Assembly: GCA_018242685.1 (NCBI GenBank) | Contig: JAFEBM010000056.1 | Span: forward strand, 1 to 33,528 | Source: Nitrospira sp. | GTDB taxonomy: Bacteria; Nitrospirota; Nitrospiria; Nitrospirales; Nitrospiraceae | Direction of reading: 5' to 3' | Length of the DNA: 33,528 nucleotides | Part shown: in pieces, positions 14,189-22,497 of the stretch | Layout: the number at the start of each line of letters is the position of its first letter | Numbering within the stretch: the stretch's first letter is position 1 | The notes under the pieces: model-generated | The model's input: the letters and a program-made list of their open reading frames with translations, nothing else | What the model was told of the DNA's origin: nothing | Database searches by the model: none | Program-made: the position numbers and the translations under genes

Positions 14189-16117
14189 TCAAACCCTTTC
14201 CAATGCAGTTTTTTGCTCCAAGGGCAGCCAGATGCCGACAATCGTACCCTTTCCGACTTCGCTCGTCACATAGATGTTTCCCTCATGGCTTTCGACGATA
14301 TTCTGACAAATAGCCAAGCCCAATCCTGTTCCATGTTTTTTTCCGGAAGTCACGAATGGTTGAAACACGTTCGGGAGGAGTTCCGGCGGAATACCGACAC
14401 CTTCGTCTTTGACTTGAATCACCAAACCGGGCCGTTCCTCACGGAATAACTCATGCCCGGTGATCTCGATGGGAGCGCTGCCCTTCGGAGTGGCGTCAAT
14501 GGCGTTGTCCACGATATTCAAGAGTACTTGTCGAAGGAGGTCTCGATCGGCGGTGAATTCACTGATCATGGGTGAAATAGCGACCTTGATCGTGAGGTGC
14601 TTATTCTCCAACCGGGGCCTCAACATTTTGGACACCTCGCCGGCGAGCCGGGTGAGATCGATTCGCGCTGGCGCAGGCCGGCGCGGCCGTGCATAGTCCA
14701 CGATCTGATTGACGATGCGATCCAATCGCCGTGTCTCCGACAAGATCACTTCGATTTCCTTACGCTTCGGATCTCCGGATTCGAAGTCATCCAACAAGAC
14801 CTTGGCCGTCGACCCGATGCCCACCAGCGGATTCCTGAGCTCATGAGCGATGCCGGCCGCCACTTGCCCCAACGTCGCCAACTTTTCCGCTCGCCTTAAT
14901 TGCAATTGCAGATTGTCGAGGGTCGTAATGTCGATATTAAAGCCCACATAGACGACATCGGGGCTCTCAAAATCCATGATCGGCACACGTTGACTCAAGA
15001 CCGTCCGGATACTCCCGTCGCTCTGAAGTAAGCGGAAAATAATTTCGCAGGGTCGCCCTGCGGCTACGGCTTCTGAAAATGTCGCAAACACGCGGTCGCT
15101 ATCTTCAGGATGCATCCGTTGGCGGAATGTTTCGGGATCGACGGCCGCTTCCGGATCCAGCCCCGCCAGCTGCTGATTGTAACGATTGCTGAACGTGACT
15201 CTGACTCCTTTTGTCATAAAGATGCCGAGCGGCGCGTGATCGACGAGGCCTCGATACTTCGCCTCGGATGCGGACAAGTGCGCATTCAGCTTCTTGAGGG
15301 TGGCTTCCGACTGCTGGACTTCATCGAGATCTTTCCGGATCTGTAAGCTCATTTTTTTCATCACCGTGGTGAGCTCTCCGATTTCGTCTTTCCGGTCAAA
15401 GACAGGAATGGAGGGAATCGTTTGGCCGGCCGTCGATCCCACAACCTTTGATAAGGCTGTTAATGGAGTGGCGATGGAATGGGCAATGAGCGCCAGCGCG
15501 AGGATGACGAGGCAGAGCGTCACCAACCCGCCTCCAAGAATGAGAAAACGTGTCCACGTTCGATCGTAGCTCAACCGAGATAATTCCTGCTGCTGCATGC
15601 CCTGTTGCTCCTGATCAAACCATGCCATCCACTTCCGAACCTCCCTCATGATCTCTCGACTTCGCCCCTCCCGAACATACTGAACGGCATCGGTTCGATT
15701 TCCCTGCTGGATGGCTTGGAGCAGCGCTTCTTTTTCCAAAAAAGACTTCTTCATCAGAGCACGAATGTCTTCGAATCGCGCATGGTGCGCGGGGAGTTGG
15801 ATTTCCAGCTCCTGGTCCATTTCCATGACGCTTCTTCGCCCCTCCTGGAAGCGCGCCAGGTATCGATCGTTCTCGGAAATGACATAGCCCAAAAATGCCG
15901 TTTCCAAATCAGCTATGGACCGCATGTATTGGGCTGCCGTCTTTTGAAGCTGATAGAGGTGTGTCAGACGTTCTTCACCCTGGATAAAATTCTGGACATC
16001 CAGATAGGTCATCATGCTGAAGAGCATCAGAGAGACAAAGGGAATGGCTGGAATGAGAAGTAGTTTGGGAAGGATCGGGAGATCGTCTAAGAACCTTTGA
16101 GGAAAACGCCCTGGCAT
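14189..16117 (-). CDS. membrane sensor histidine kinase (CHASE3-HAMP-PAS-HisKA-HATPase)
   Basis: The start at 16117, with TTGGAG upstream, gives 642 residues; the open frame extends 42 codons further but that part overlaps the preceding gene. Order of parts: TM helix near residues 17-37; periplasmic helical CHASE3-like domain ('DLETAFLGYVISENDRYLA'); second TM ('RFLILGGGLVTLCLVILALA'); HAMP; PAS ('SEAKYRGLVDHAPLGIF'); a HisKA H-box 'GIAHELRNPLVG' with the phosphorylated His; then HATPase N-box 'NIVDNAIDATP' and 'GTGLGLAICQNI'. The catalytic part is of NtrB type, as expected for a kinase paired with NtrC-like regulators. It lies between two such regulators in one operon. The stimulus is unknown. 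Confidence 0.93.
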   Translation of the reverse strand: MPGRFPQRFLDDLPILPKLLLIPAIPFVSLMLFSMMTYLDVQNFIQGEERLTHLYQLQKTAAQYMRSIADLETAFLGYVISENDRYLARFQEGRRSVMEMDQELEIQLPAHHARFEDIRALMKKSFLEKEALLQAIQQGNRTDAVQYVREGRSREIMREVRKWMAWFDQEQQGMQQQELSRLSYDRTWTRFLILGGGLVTLCLVILALALIAHSIATPLTALSKVVGSTAGQTIPSIPVFDRKDEIGELTTVMKKMSLQIRKDLDEVQQSEATLKKLNAHLSASEAKYRGLVDHAPLGIFMTKGVRVTFSNRYNQQLAGLDPEAAVDPETFRQRMHPEDSDRVFATFSEAVAAGRPCEIIFRLLQSDGSIRTVLSQRVPIMDFESPDVVYVGFNIDITTLDNLQLQLRRAEKLATLGQVAAGIAHELRNPLVGIGSTAKVLLDDFESGDPKRKEIEVILSETRRLDRIVNQIVDYARPRRPAPARIDLTRLAGEVSKMLRPRLENKHLTIKVAISPMISEFTADRDLLRQVLLNIVDNAIDATPKGSAPIEITGHELFREERPGLVIQVKDEGVGIPPELLPNVFQPFVTSGKKHGTGLGLAICQNIVESHEGNIYVTSEVGKGTIVGIWLPLEQKTALERV

Positions 16118-16194
16118 ACACACTCCAATGAAACCTAAGCCTTGCTCACCATAGCACCAACTTGCTCGCGTCAATCGGCTCGCGTCGAAAGAAC

Positions 16195-17364
16195 TCAATG
16201 CGCTCCGGGGAGGTCGCTGCTGGTCAACGTCTTGCCCATGCACAACATCGTGGCCCGTTCTATAATGTTCTGAAGTTCTCGCACATTGCCCGGAAATAAG
16301 TACTGGTGAAGCGTCGCGACGGCTTTTGGATCAATATCGGTCACCTCCTTCCCGAGCTCCAGCCCGTACTTCATCATGAACAGCTTGGCGAGGGGTATGA
16401 TATCCTCGGTGCGGTTCCTGAGCGGCGGTACGACAAACTGCATTGCGCTGAGACGAAAAAAAAGATCCTCTCGAAAACGTGCTCCCGACACTTCCACCTT
16501 AAGATCCCGGTAGGAAGACGCGATCACGCGGAAGTCTCCGGAAATATCTTCAACACCACCCAGACGGCGAAACATTCGATCTTGCACGATCCCCACCAGC
16601 TTGCCCTGCATCACGAGATCGAGATCACCGATTTCGTCCAGAAACAGAGTGCCGGTTTCCGCTTGATCCAGCAGACCGAGCTTTCTCCGTTCCGCCCCGG
16701 CGAATGCGCCTCGCTCATATCCAAAGAGGTCGCGCTCGAATCGCATCGGCGAAAGGGCGGTGCAACTGATCTTCACAAAGGGTCCCTTTGCGCGAGCGCT
16801 GTTATGGTGAATGACACGGGCTAAGAATTCCTTCCCTGTTCCGGTTTCCCCCATGACCAGTATGGGCACGTTCGGATTCTGGGCCACCTCCCGCACCTGA
16901 ATCAGCAAGGCTCTCATCGCCAAACTATGGGCGCTCAGGTTGTTCAATTGATATTGATCGGCTTCGTGCTCGCTGCTGTAGGACACGCGCCGCTTCAGTA
17001 GAACATGTTCAAGAGCCCTGTTGACAACCGGCTCCAGGGTTTCAAGATCGACCGTCTTAATGAGGAAATCAAATGCGCCGAGCTTCATGGCTTCCACCGC
17101 ATCTTCTACCGTTCCATATGCAGTCAGCAGGACGACGAGGGCATCACAGCCTTTGGGGCGAAGCGCTTGCAGAACTTCAATTCCGGTCATGCCGGGCATC
17201 TTCAGATCGAGCAAAATCAAGTCCGGCACATCTTCTTCCACTGCGGCGAGTAGGTCTTCACCGGATTGAAATGTCCGAATCCGGTGCCGCATACGAGAAA
17301 GCAATTTTTCCAGCGCGTTACGAAACGCAGCCTGGTCGTCCACCACAAAAATGCTCGCTTGCAT
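16195..17364 (-). CDS. NtrC-like response regulator without DNA-binding domain and with altered GAFTGA (RR1)
   Basis: A 389-residue protein closely related to RR2. The receiver has Asp53 in LLDLKMPG and the same unusual 'DFLIKTVDLE'. The AAA+ domain has Walker A GETGTGKE (172-179) and Walker B 'GTLFLDE'. Two differences stand out. The loop that contacts sigma54 reads GAFAGA (219-224), with Ala222 in place of the key Thr. The chain stops at 'LTSSDLPGAH', just where RR2 continues into the Fis-type helix-turn-helix. No helix-turn-helix remnant is visible in other frames of the 77-bp gap before the kinase gene. It is the first gene of the operon (GGGGGAT before the ATG). It may modulate RR2 or kinase phosphorylation rather than activate transcription; this is inference. 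Confidence 0.9.
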   Translation of the reverse strand: MQASIFVVDDQAAFRNALEKLLSRMRHRIRTFQSGEDLLAAVEEDVPDLILLDLKMPGMTGIEVLQALRPKGCDALVVLLTAYGTVEDAVEAMKLGAFDFLIKTVDLETLEPVVNRALEHVLLKRRVSYSSEHEADQYQLNNLSAHSLAMRALLIQVREVAQNPNVPILVMGETGTGKEFLARVIHHNSARAKGPFVKISCTALSPMRFERDLFGYERGAFAGAERRKLGLLDQAETGTLFLDEIGDLDLVMQGKLVGIVQDRMFRRLGGVEDISGDFRVIASSYRDLKVEVSGARFREDLFFRLSAMQFVVPPLRNRTEDIIPLAKLFMMKYGLELGKEVTDIDPKAVATLHQYLFPGNVRELQNIIERATMLCMGKTLTSSDLPGAH

Positions 17365-17383
17365 GATGGAAGATCCCCCTACC

Positions 17384-17401
17384 GCATGCTACTGTATGCG
17401 A
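17384..17401. promoter_or_regulatory. inverted repeat CGCAT-N8-ATGCG upstream of the RR1-kinase-RR2 operon
   Basis: Five-base arms separated by eight bases, 20 bp before the start codon of RR1. The position would suit an operator or a leader hairpin. It may be chance; no -24/-12 promoter was recognised with certainty. Confidence 0.25.
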
Positions 17402-17559
17402 GATCACGCCGCAAGATCTTTGCCGACGATCATGTCGTTAGACTGAGGATTCATGACAACGGTGTGGACGGACATCTTTTTGATCAGGCTGGGACAATTT
17501 CGGCTGTACGACTTCAGCTGAAAACCTAGAGAGGACTCCAAAACCTCAATTGCGAGCCT

Positions 17560-19323
17560 TCACCCGTACGCCAGAGCATCGTCAGAATGACTCACTCGGT
17601 ATGCCAAACGGTGGTCCGAATGAGAAAGGAAATGCTGCGTTCCAAGGATCACGCAGTTACGGCCCTCCTTCACATGTTGCTCTCGATACTGATGTAAATA
17701 TTCCATTGCGGTATGGTCCACCACATGCCCGGCCAAGATGATCATGAAGTTGTCCCTGTGATTAGGGAGAGTCTTGAGCTTGTCGTCGAGTTTCAACAGA
17801 TTCATACAGCTGAGCGATGAGAGGTAGATCTTGTAGGGGTGTTTCATATTTTTGGCCGCGACACTCATGACGGGTAAGGATCCTCTTCTGTGAGTGCGCC
17901 CATCTCCAATTCGGATGACGGGATCTTGGAACAACTCCCTAAATGCGGCCCAGAGGCGGGTGGAGAAAGATTCGGTAGGACCGGTATGAGACTCCTGTTC
18001 AAACGTCAGCGCCTTGACCACATCAAAGCACAGCACAAGAATCTTCGTCACGGTTCCGGCGATGACTCCCGACAAGATGTTTGATGTGTAGAGTGTTACC
18101 GCGACACAGACAGTCGCGACCAGGAGTTGCTCGACCCCGATCGACAAAACCTTGAAGAAGATCCTCGGCGCACACAGTCTCCATCCGATGAAAATGAGCA
18201 GCGCAGCCAGGACGGTGAGCGGGATTCTGTTGATCAGGTCGGTGCCAACCCATACAAGGAGCGCCAGAAAGAGGGCGTGGTAGAAATTCGCCCATAGAGT
18301 ACGCCCTCCTGCGATGACGTTTGCCGTACTCTTGATGCCTCCGGGAATAATCGTCAATCCGCCGACTAATCCGGAGAGGATGTTGGACACACCCATGGCG
18401 CGAAGCGTGACATTAGGGTCAGATTTTCTGCCGAAGGGGTCGATTTTATCGATGGCGGCGATGGTGGCAAGCGTCTCGGTTCCATCGATCAAAGTCAGAG
18501 TGACAACCGTGGTCAGTAACGCAATCCATAGCTCCGGCCTCTGCCACATCTCCAAGAAATTGGGGAAATGGATGCCTTGCGTAAGAGCGTCTTTAGGGAC
18601 ATGAATCAGATAGGCGTCGGGGAAGTGCAACATCCAACCGGCTATCCCGCCTAAGGCAACGGCCAAGAGCGGTGCAGGAATATTCCTCGCCCACCTGTGG
18701 TTCTTGACCATGTTGCTGTCGAGCCCGAAGAGGAGGGCCAATGTAATACCTCCGACGGCGAAGATCTCAAGATTCATCCCCATGATCTGCGTGGGGATAA
18801 GGATGATGGCTTCAGGAATCGATTTTATTGAAGGCGTCAGGTAACCTAAGAATGAGGGAATCTGCTTGACGATAATCAGCATTCCGATGGCCGCCAACAT
18901 GCCATGGAGCACCGACATCGGGAAGTACATGGCGAGACGGCCGACCTTATAGATACTCAGGAATATCTGAACTCCTCCGGTCAGGCAGATGGCCACGAGA
19001 ACCAGCGGGTACCCTGCCTCGAGATCTCCTTGACCGAGAGTCAGAATACCGGCCAGTAAAGCGGGCGCCAGTCCTGCTGCCGGCCCGCTGATGGTGATAT
19101 AGGATCCGCCGAGAAGAGGAAAGACAAGTCCTGCAATGATGCCTGAGATCACTCCTGTAATCGGAGCTGCCCCTGAGGCGAGCGCAATTCCCAGAGAAAG
19201 TGGAAGCGCCACCAGCGCAACTTGCAGCCCTGCTACTAGGTCATAGCGCCAATGTTTTAACCCAGGTATCCCATTTTCTGGTCTTTCGCTCTGGGCGGGA
19301 GCCAACTCTTCAAGTGACGACAT
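17560..19323 (-). CDS. SulP-family anion transporter
   Basis: A 587-residue membrane protein. The N-terminal block 'HWRYDLVAGLQVALVALPLS' and the motif 'PITGVISGIIAGLVFPLLGG' followed by 'SGPAAGLAPALLAG' are typical of SulP carriers. About 10-12 membrane helices run to about residue 440. The cytoplasmic C-terminal region (from 'KIYLSSLSCMNLLKLDDKL') resembles a STAS domain. SulP proteins move sulfate, bicarbonate or other anions, usually by Na+ or H+ coupling; the substrate cannot be read from sequence by eye. Many bacterial members are bicarbonate carriers, and an alpha-carbonic anhydrase lies 7 kb away. The start follows AGAAGGGG. The 236 bp after its stop, before the RR1 start, hold no gene. 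Confidence 0.9.
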   Translation of the reverse strand: MSSLEELAPAQSERPENGIPGLKHWRYDLVAGLQVALVALPLSLGIALASGAAPITGVISGIIAGLVFPLLGGSYITISGPAAGLAPALLAGILTLGQGDLEAGYPLVLVAICLTGGVQIFLSIYKVGRLAMYFPMSVLHGMLAAIGMLIIVKQIPSFLGYLTPSIKSIPEAIILIPTQIMGMNLEIFAVGGITLALLFGLDSNMVKNHRWARNIPAPLLAVALGGIAGWMLHFPDAYLIHVPKDALTQGIHFPNFLEMWQRPELWIALLTTVVTLTLIDGTETLATIAAIDKIDPFGRKSDPNVTLRAMGVSNILSGLVGGLTIIPGGIKSTANVIAGGRTLWANFYHALFLALLVWVGTDLINRIPLTVLAALLIFIGWRLCAPRIFFKVLSIGVEQLLVATVCVAVTLYTSNILSGVIAGTVTKILVLCFDVVKALTFEQESHTGPTESFSTRLWAAFRELFQDPVIRIGDGRTHRRGSLPVMSVAAKNMKHPYKIYLSSLSCMNLLKLDDKLKTLPNHRDNFMIILAGHVVDHTAMEYLHQYREQHVKEGRNCVILGTQHFLSHSDHRLAYRVSHSDDALAYG

Positions 19324-19729
19324 CGAACCCCTTCTGTTCTGATAGGCCTGTCATTCAATACTCACCGACATCGAATGCGCCGACCGATTGCCAACACGGC
19401 AGCACAGCACTCACTGTTCACAAAGCACATCCGATGCCTACCGATGCTTCTGTTATGATCTGAGGTGGCTCAGAATGGAGAGACGCACAGTACAAATATG
19501 AGTAAGAATTTCTGTAAGTTGAAGTACGTCGCGTGTAGATGAACCTTACGCATGATTATTGTCTTAGTTTTGAAGAGAGCGAAGTGATTGTGTTCTATAT
19601 GTGCGAATACGCTCTCTTTGGATGATGATATTCCTGTCAGCTATAAAGCCAGGCTCAACTGAAAATTGAACGAAACCCAGTGTGAGGCCGCTTATTGCAC
19701 CAGCATATAGGCTATGCTAGTTATTCGGC
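19324..19729. other. divergent intergenic region between SulP transporter and arfB
   Basis: About 400 bp without a gene. The plus-strand frame at 19200-19463 is an antisense shadow reaching in from the SulP gene. The notable feature is the inverted repeat at 19575-19616, part of which resembles the core of the 6.5 and 9.6 kb noncoding repeats. Confidence 0.55.
19575..19616 (+). repeat. inverted repeat GAGAGCG...CGCTCTC, partial similarity to the noncoding repeat core
   Basis: Seven-base arms, perfect reverse complements, are separated by 28 bases. The right half (GTGTTCTATATGTGCGAA, then ACGCTCTCTTTGG) resembles 6515-6542 (GTGTACTTTGTGCGAGGACG, CTCGTTTGG) and less closely 9579-9607. It lies between divergent genes, like the other two copies. 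The relation is weaker than between those two. Confidence 0.35.
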
Positions 19730-20140
19730 ATGTTGCTCATTTCGCCATCCGTTTCGATTCCCGATCACGAGATTGATCTTCATGCGGTGCGATCGCAGGG
19801 AGCCGGCGGACAGAACGTCAACAAGGTCTCCACCGCCGTCCATCTGCGATTTGGTATCCACACGTCATCCTTGCCGCAGAACTATAAAGATGCCTTGTTG
19901 AACCTGCACGACCAGCGTATCTCAATCGACGGAGTGATCACGATCAAGGCTCAGCAATACCGCACGCAGGAGCGTAACCGTGAGGACGCGCTGGACCGCT
20001 TACGGACGCTGATTCAACGTGCGGCGATTCCTCGCAAGAAACGAAAAGCCACCGCCCCGACACGGAGTTCTCAGAACCGACGGATTGAGCGAAAGAAGCG
20101 GCAGGGTCGTTTGAAGGCGCTGAGGCGGACGATCGACTGA
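19730..20140 (+). CDS. arfB: ribosome-rescue peptidyl-tRNA hydrolase ArfB (YaeJ)
   Basis: A 136-residue protein, about the E. coli length (140). The N-terminal catalytic domain resembles release-factor domain 3 and carries the GGQ motif in 'RSQGAGGQNVNKVSTAVHLR'. The C-terminal tail is strongly basic ('RKKRKATAPTRSSQNRRIER', 'KKRQGRLKALRR'); in ArfB this tail enters the empty mRNA channel of stalled ribosomes. It hydrolyses peptidyl-tRNA on ribosomes lacking a stop codon. It is far shorter than RF1/RF2 and lacks their codon-recognition domains. No Shine-Dalgarno is evident before the ATG. It is a single gene converging with the TPR-like gene. Confidence 0.93.
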   Translation: MLLISPSVSIPDHEIDLHAVRSQGAGGQNVNKVSTAVHLRFGIHTSSLPQNYKDALLNLHDQRISIDGVITIKAQQYRTQERNREDALDRLRTLIQRAAIPRKKRKATAPTRSSQNRRIERKKRQGRLKALRRTID

Positions 20141-20145
20141 CAAGG

Positions 20146-20164
20146 GTAGACGGCCTTCGTCTAC
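20146..20164. terminator. hairpin GTAGACG-GCCTT-CGTCTAC between convergent genes
   Basis: A perfect 7-bp stem with a 5-base loop in the 35 bp between arfB and the convergent TPR-like gene. The location suits a bidirectional terminator; there is no long T run, so it may be inefficient. Confidence 0.5.
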
Positions 20165-20175
20165 GTTGAAACAGG

Positions 20176-20835
20176 CTAGGAGCGCGGTTCCTTGGTTTTT
20201 ACTGCGTTGGCTCGTGCCTGCTGCAGCATGGCTTCTGCCTCCGGGATAAACTCAGCCTGTTGGTATTCCTTAGCTATAGCTAACGCATCGGCGGCCAGCC
20301 TCACGGCTTCCTGATGGTGTCCGTGCTCGCACCGAATCTTGGCGAGTGCCAGTCGGGCATTGACGGCTTTGGGTGCCTGCGTAATGACTTGTTGCAAAAG
20401 TCGCTCGCCTTTTTCAGAATCACCGCCAAGGAGACCGGGAAGCCTCACCAGCAAGGCTCCCTTGGCCGAGAGCGCACTGATGTGAGCTGGATTGATTTCG
20501 AGAGTTCGGTCGAGTTCCGTCATCATGCGACGGAGGCCGAACAGCGAGGTGAAGGATTCTCCATTGATGCGGAGCAGCTCCCCCAGATTGCAAAACAGCG
20601 AAAAGTGGGCATCGGCACTTCCCTCCTCCGCTGCCACTGCACGTTCACCCAAGATCCGTCCCTGTTGAAAATGAGCGAGGCGCGTCGCACGATCCCTGGT
20701 CAGTCTGCCGAGATTACATTCTTTGAGGGCTTGTTCAGCAAGACGGTCGCCCGACGGCTGCGCCGAGGGCGACATCGATGGAAAGGACAAGCCGCTTGCC
20801 AGGATAATTACCGGTACGAGATTTTTCGCCCGCAT
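20176..20835 (-). CDS. exported TPR-like repeat protein
   Basis: A 219-residue protein with a signal peptide at residues 1-25 ('MRAKNLVPVIILASGLSF', cut near PSAQP). All-helical repeats follow: 'HFQQGRILGERAVAAEEGSA', 'EINPAHISALSAKGALLVRL', 'LLQQVITQAPKAVNARLALA' and 'HHQEAVRLAADALAIAKEY'. These are tetratricopeptide-like pairs of helices, a scaffold for protein-protein contact, here probably in the periplasm. It lies 69 bp downstream of fabI on the same strand. No partner can be named. Confidence 0.75.
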   Translation of the reverse strand: MRAKNLVPVIILASGLSFPSMSPSAQPSGDRLAEQALKECNLGRLTRDRATRLAHFQQGRILGERAVAAEEGSADAHFSLFCNLGELLRINGESFTSLFGLRRMMTELDRTLEINPAHISALSAKGALLVRLPGLLGGDSEKGERLLQQVITQAPKAVNARLALAKIRCEHGHHQEAVRLAADALAIAKEYQQAEFIPEAEAMLQQARANAVKTKEPRS

Positions 20836-20904
20836 TATTCACACCCACCAGCAAGGCGGCGTCATGTCGTCTGGGTTCAACGCTGATCTTCGATCGCCGA
20901 TGGG

Positions 20905-21696
20905 TCAGGAGATTCCCTGTTCACCGGAAGCCATCATGCCCAGAATATTGAATCCCCCATCCACGTAGATCACTTCGCCGGTTATACCCCGTCCCAACTG
21001 ACTGACTAAAAACAACGCCGCATCCCCGACTTCGCCCTGCTCGGTTGGGCGACGGAGCGGCGCAAATTCTTTATGGAGGTCGACCATCTTGGTGATGCCT
21101 GACACCCCGCGCGCGGCCAGCGTCTTGATCGGTCCGGCGGAGATCGCATTCACCCGGATATTTAGAGGACCGAGGTCATACGCCAAGTAGCGGACTGTGG
21201 CTTCAAGTGCGGCTTTGGCGACGCCCATCACGTTGTAGTGAGGCACGACGCGCTCGCTGCCGAGATACGTGAGGGTGACAATGGAGCCTCCGGCAGGCAT
21301 TAACGGCAAGGCGGCTCTCGCGACGGCCACGAGAGAATAAGCGCTGATGTCGAGTGCCATCGCAAATCCTTGTCGAGTGGTATTCACGAATTGTCCGCTC
21401 AGCTCCTCCCGGGGAGCGAATGCCAGGGAGTGGACGAGAAAGTCGATTTGACCGACTTCCTTCTGAACCTGCTGCATGAGCGACGTAATCTCACCATCGT
21501 TGCTCACATCGCAGGGAAATGCTTTCGCGCCGGGTAAGGTAGCAGCAAGGTCCTCCACGTTTTGCTTCAACCGTTCGTTCTGGTAATTGAAGATGAGCTG
21601 CGCTCCCTGACCGGCCGTAGATTGCGCGATGGCCCAGGCGATGCTGTGCTTATTGGCCACCCCGATGATGAGTCCTTTCTTCCCCTCTAGTAACAT
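20905..21696 (-). CDS. fabI: enoyl-[acyl-carrier-protein] reductase (NADH)
   Basis: A 263-residue protein, as long as E. coli FabI (262), when started at ATG 21696 ('MLLEGKKGLIIGVANKHSIA') with AAGGAG ten bases upstream; the open frame extends 25 codons further without family similarity. The FabI form of the NAD-binding motif (GVANKHSIAW), 'HSLAFAPREELSGQF', the catalytic pair Tyr-x6-Lys in 'VPHYNVMGVAKAALEA' and 'NAISAGPIKTLAARGV' are all present. It reduces the trans-2 double bond of enoyl-ACP, the last step of each fatty-acid elongation cycle, in the cytoplasm, and is the usual target of triclosan and isoniazid-like inhibitors. It stands alone, away from other fab genes. Confidence 0.96.
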   Translation of the reverse strand: MLLEGKKGLIIGVANKHSIAWAIAQSTAGQGAQLIFNYQNERLKQNVEDLAATLPGAKAFPCDVSNDGEITSLMQQVQKEVGQIDFLVHSLAFAPREELSGQFVNTTRQGFAMALDISAYSLVAVARAALPLMPAGGSIVTLTYLGSERVVPHYNVMGVAKAALEATVRYLAYDLGPLNIRVNAISAGPIKTLAARGVSGITKMVDLHKEFAPLRRPTEQGEVGDAALFLVSQLGRGITGEVIYVDGGFNILGMMASGEQGIS

Positions 21697-21896
21697 CGGC
21701 ACCATTCTCCTTTTTTGAGTATCAACAGCGGTGGTGAGCGACATGATTCGTTGGCCGAGATCCCATTTCAACCATACTCGTTCTCACAAGGTTCCGCCGT
21801 AGGGGAGGAAAGATAGCACGTTCAGTCTGGCGAACCAAGCCAGGTATGCCTGGAATCCATTAGGGATCGTATAGCTTTTCTTCCCGGAAGAGTCGA

Positions 21897-22415
21897 TTAT
21901 CGATTCGAGCCATTTCCGATGTAGACTGCTTGTAGACCGACGATCGTTTTCCCATCTCGGATCGTGCCGTCTTGAATTCGTGTGATCGCCAGATGCAGCG
22001 GCATTTCGACGATCTCCAATACTTCGTCTCGATCCAGTTGCTGACGGCCTTTCGTGAGACCGGTGGCCTTGTAGACATGAATCACTTCATCCGCAAAACC
22101 CGGAGCCGTAAAGATACTGGAGAGTAATTCGAACGAGGATGCGCGATAGCCGACTTCTTCTTTCAGCTCCCGTGCGGCACAATGCAACGGATCTTCCCCG
22201 GGAGCAAGTTTTCCCGCCGGAATTTCATAAATGAATCCGCCGACAGCATGCCGGAACTGCCTGATTAACACCACGGTCCCATCATCTTTCATCGGAACGA
22301 CCGCGGCAGCGCCCGGATGGCGGATGGTTTCGAGGTCAACCGTCACCCCATTCGGTAATAGGACGGTGTCGACATTCAGCGTAACGACCTTGCCGGTATA
22401 GATATTCCTTGTCAT
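21897..22415 (-). CDS. NUDIX hydrolase, ADP-ribose pyrophosphatase type
   Basis: A 172-residue protein with a full NUDIX box, G-x5-E-x7-RE-x-x-EE-x-G, read as 'GKLAPGEDPLHCAARELKEE' followed by VGY. The preceding strand 'VVLIRQFRHAVGGFIYEIPA' and the following 'FTAPGFADEVIHVYKATGL' are typical of ADP-ribose and nucleoside-diphosphate-sugar pyrophosphatases (NudF-like). It is probably a cytoplasmic, Mg2+-dependent housecleaning enzyme; the exact substrate is not certain. It lies 82 bp downstream of gcvT on the same strand and about 200 bp upstream of fabI. Confidence 0.92.
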   Translation of the reverse strand: MTRNIYTGKVVTLNVDTVLLPNGVTVDLETIRHPGAAAVVPMKDDGTVVLIRQFRHAVGGFIYEIPAGKLAPGEDPLHCAARELKEEVGYRASSFELLSSIFTAPGFADEVIHVYKATGLTKGRQQLDRDEVLEIVEMPLHLAITRIQDGTIRDGKTIVGLQAVYIGNGSNR

Positions 22416-22497
22416 GGGGGTGGAGGGCTGATAGCGAATGGCCTATGCTGATGATTCGTAAAACCAGGCTCGACGTTCCTGTTTCTGCTATACGCCA

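Noticed and set aside
13403..14449. Long plus-strand ORF of 348 codons
   Set aside because: It lies antisense to the RR2 and kinase genes, whose domains are unmistakable; its product has no recognisable domain and an unnatural composition.
20314..20886. Plus-strand ORF of 190 codons
   Set aside because: Antisense to the TPR-like protein gene, which has a signal peptide and helical repeats; no ribosome-binding site.
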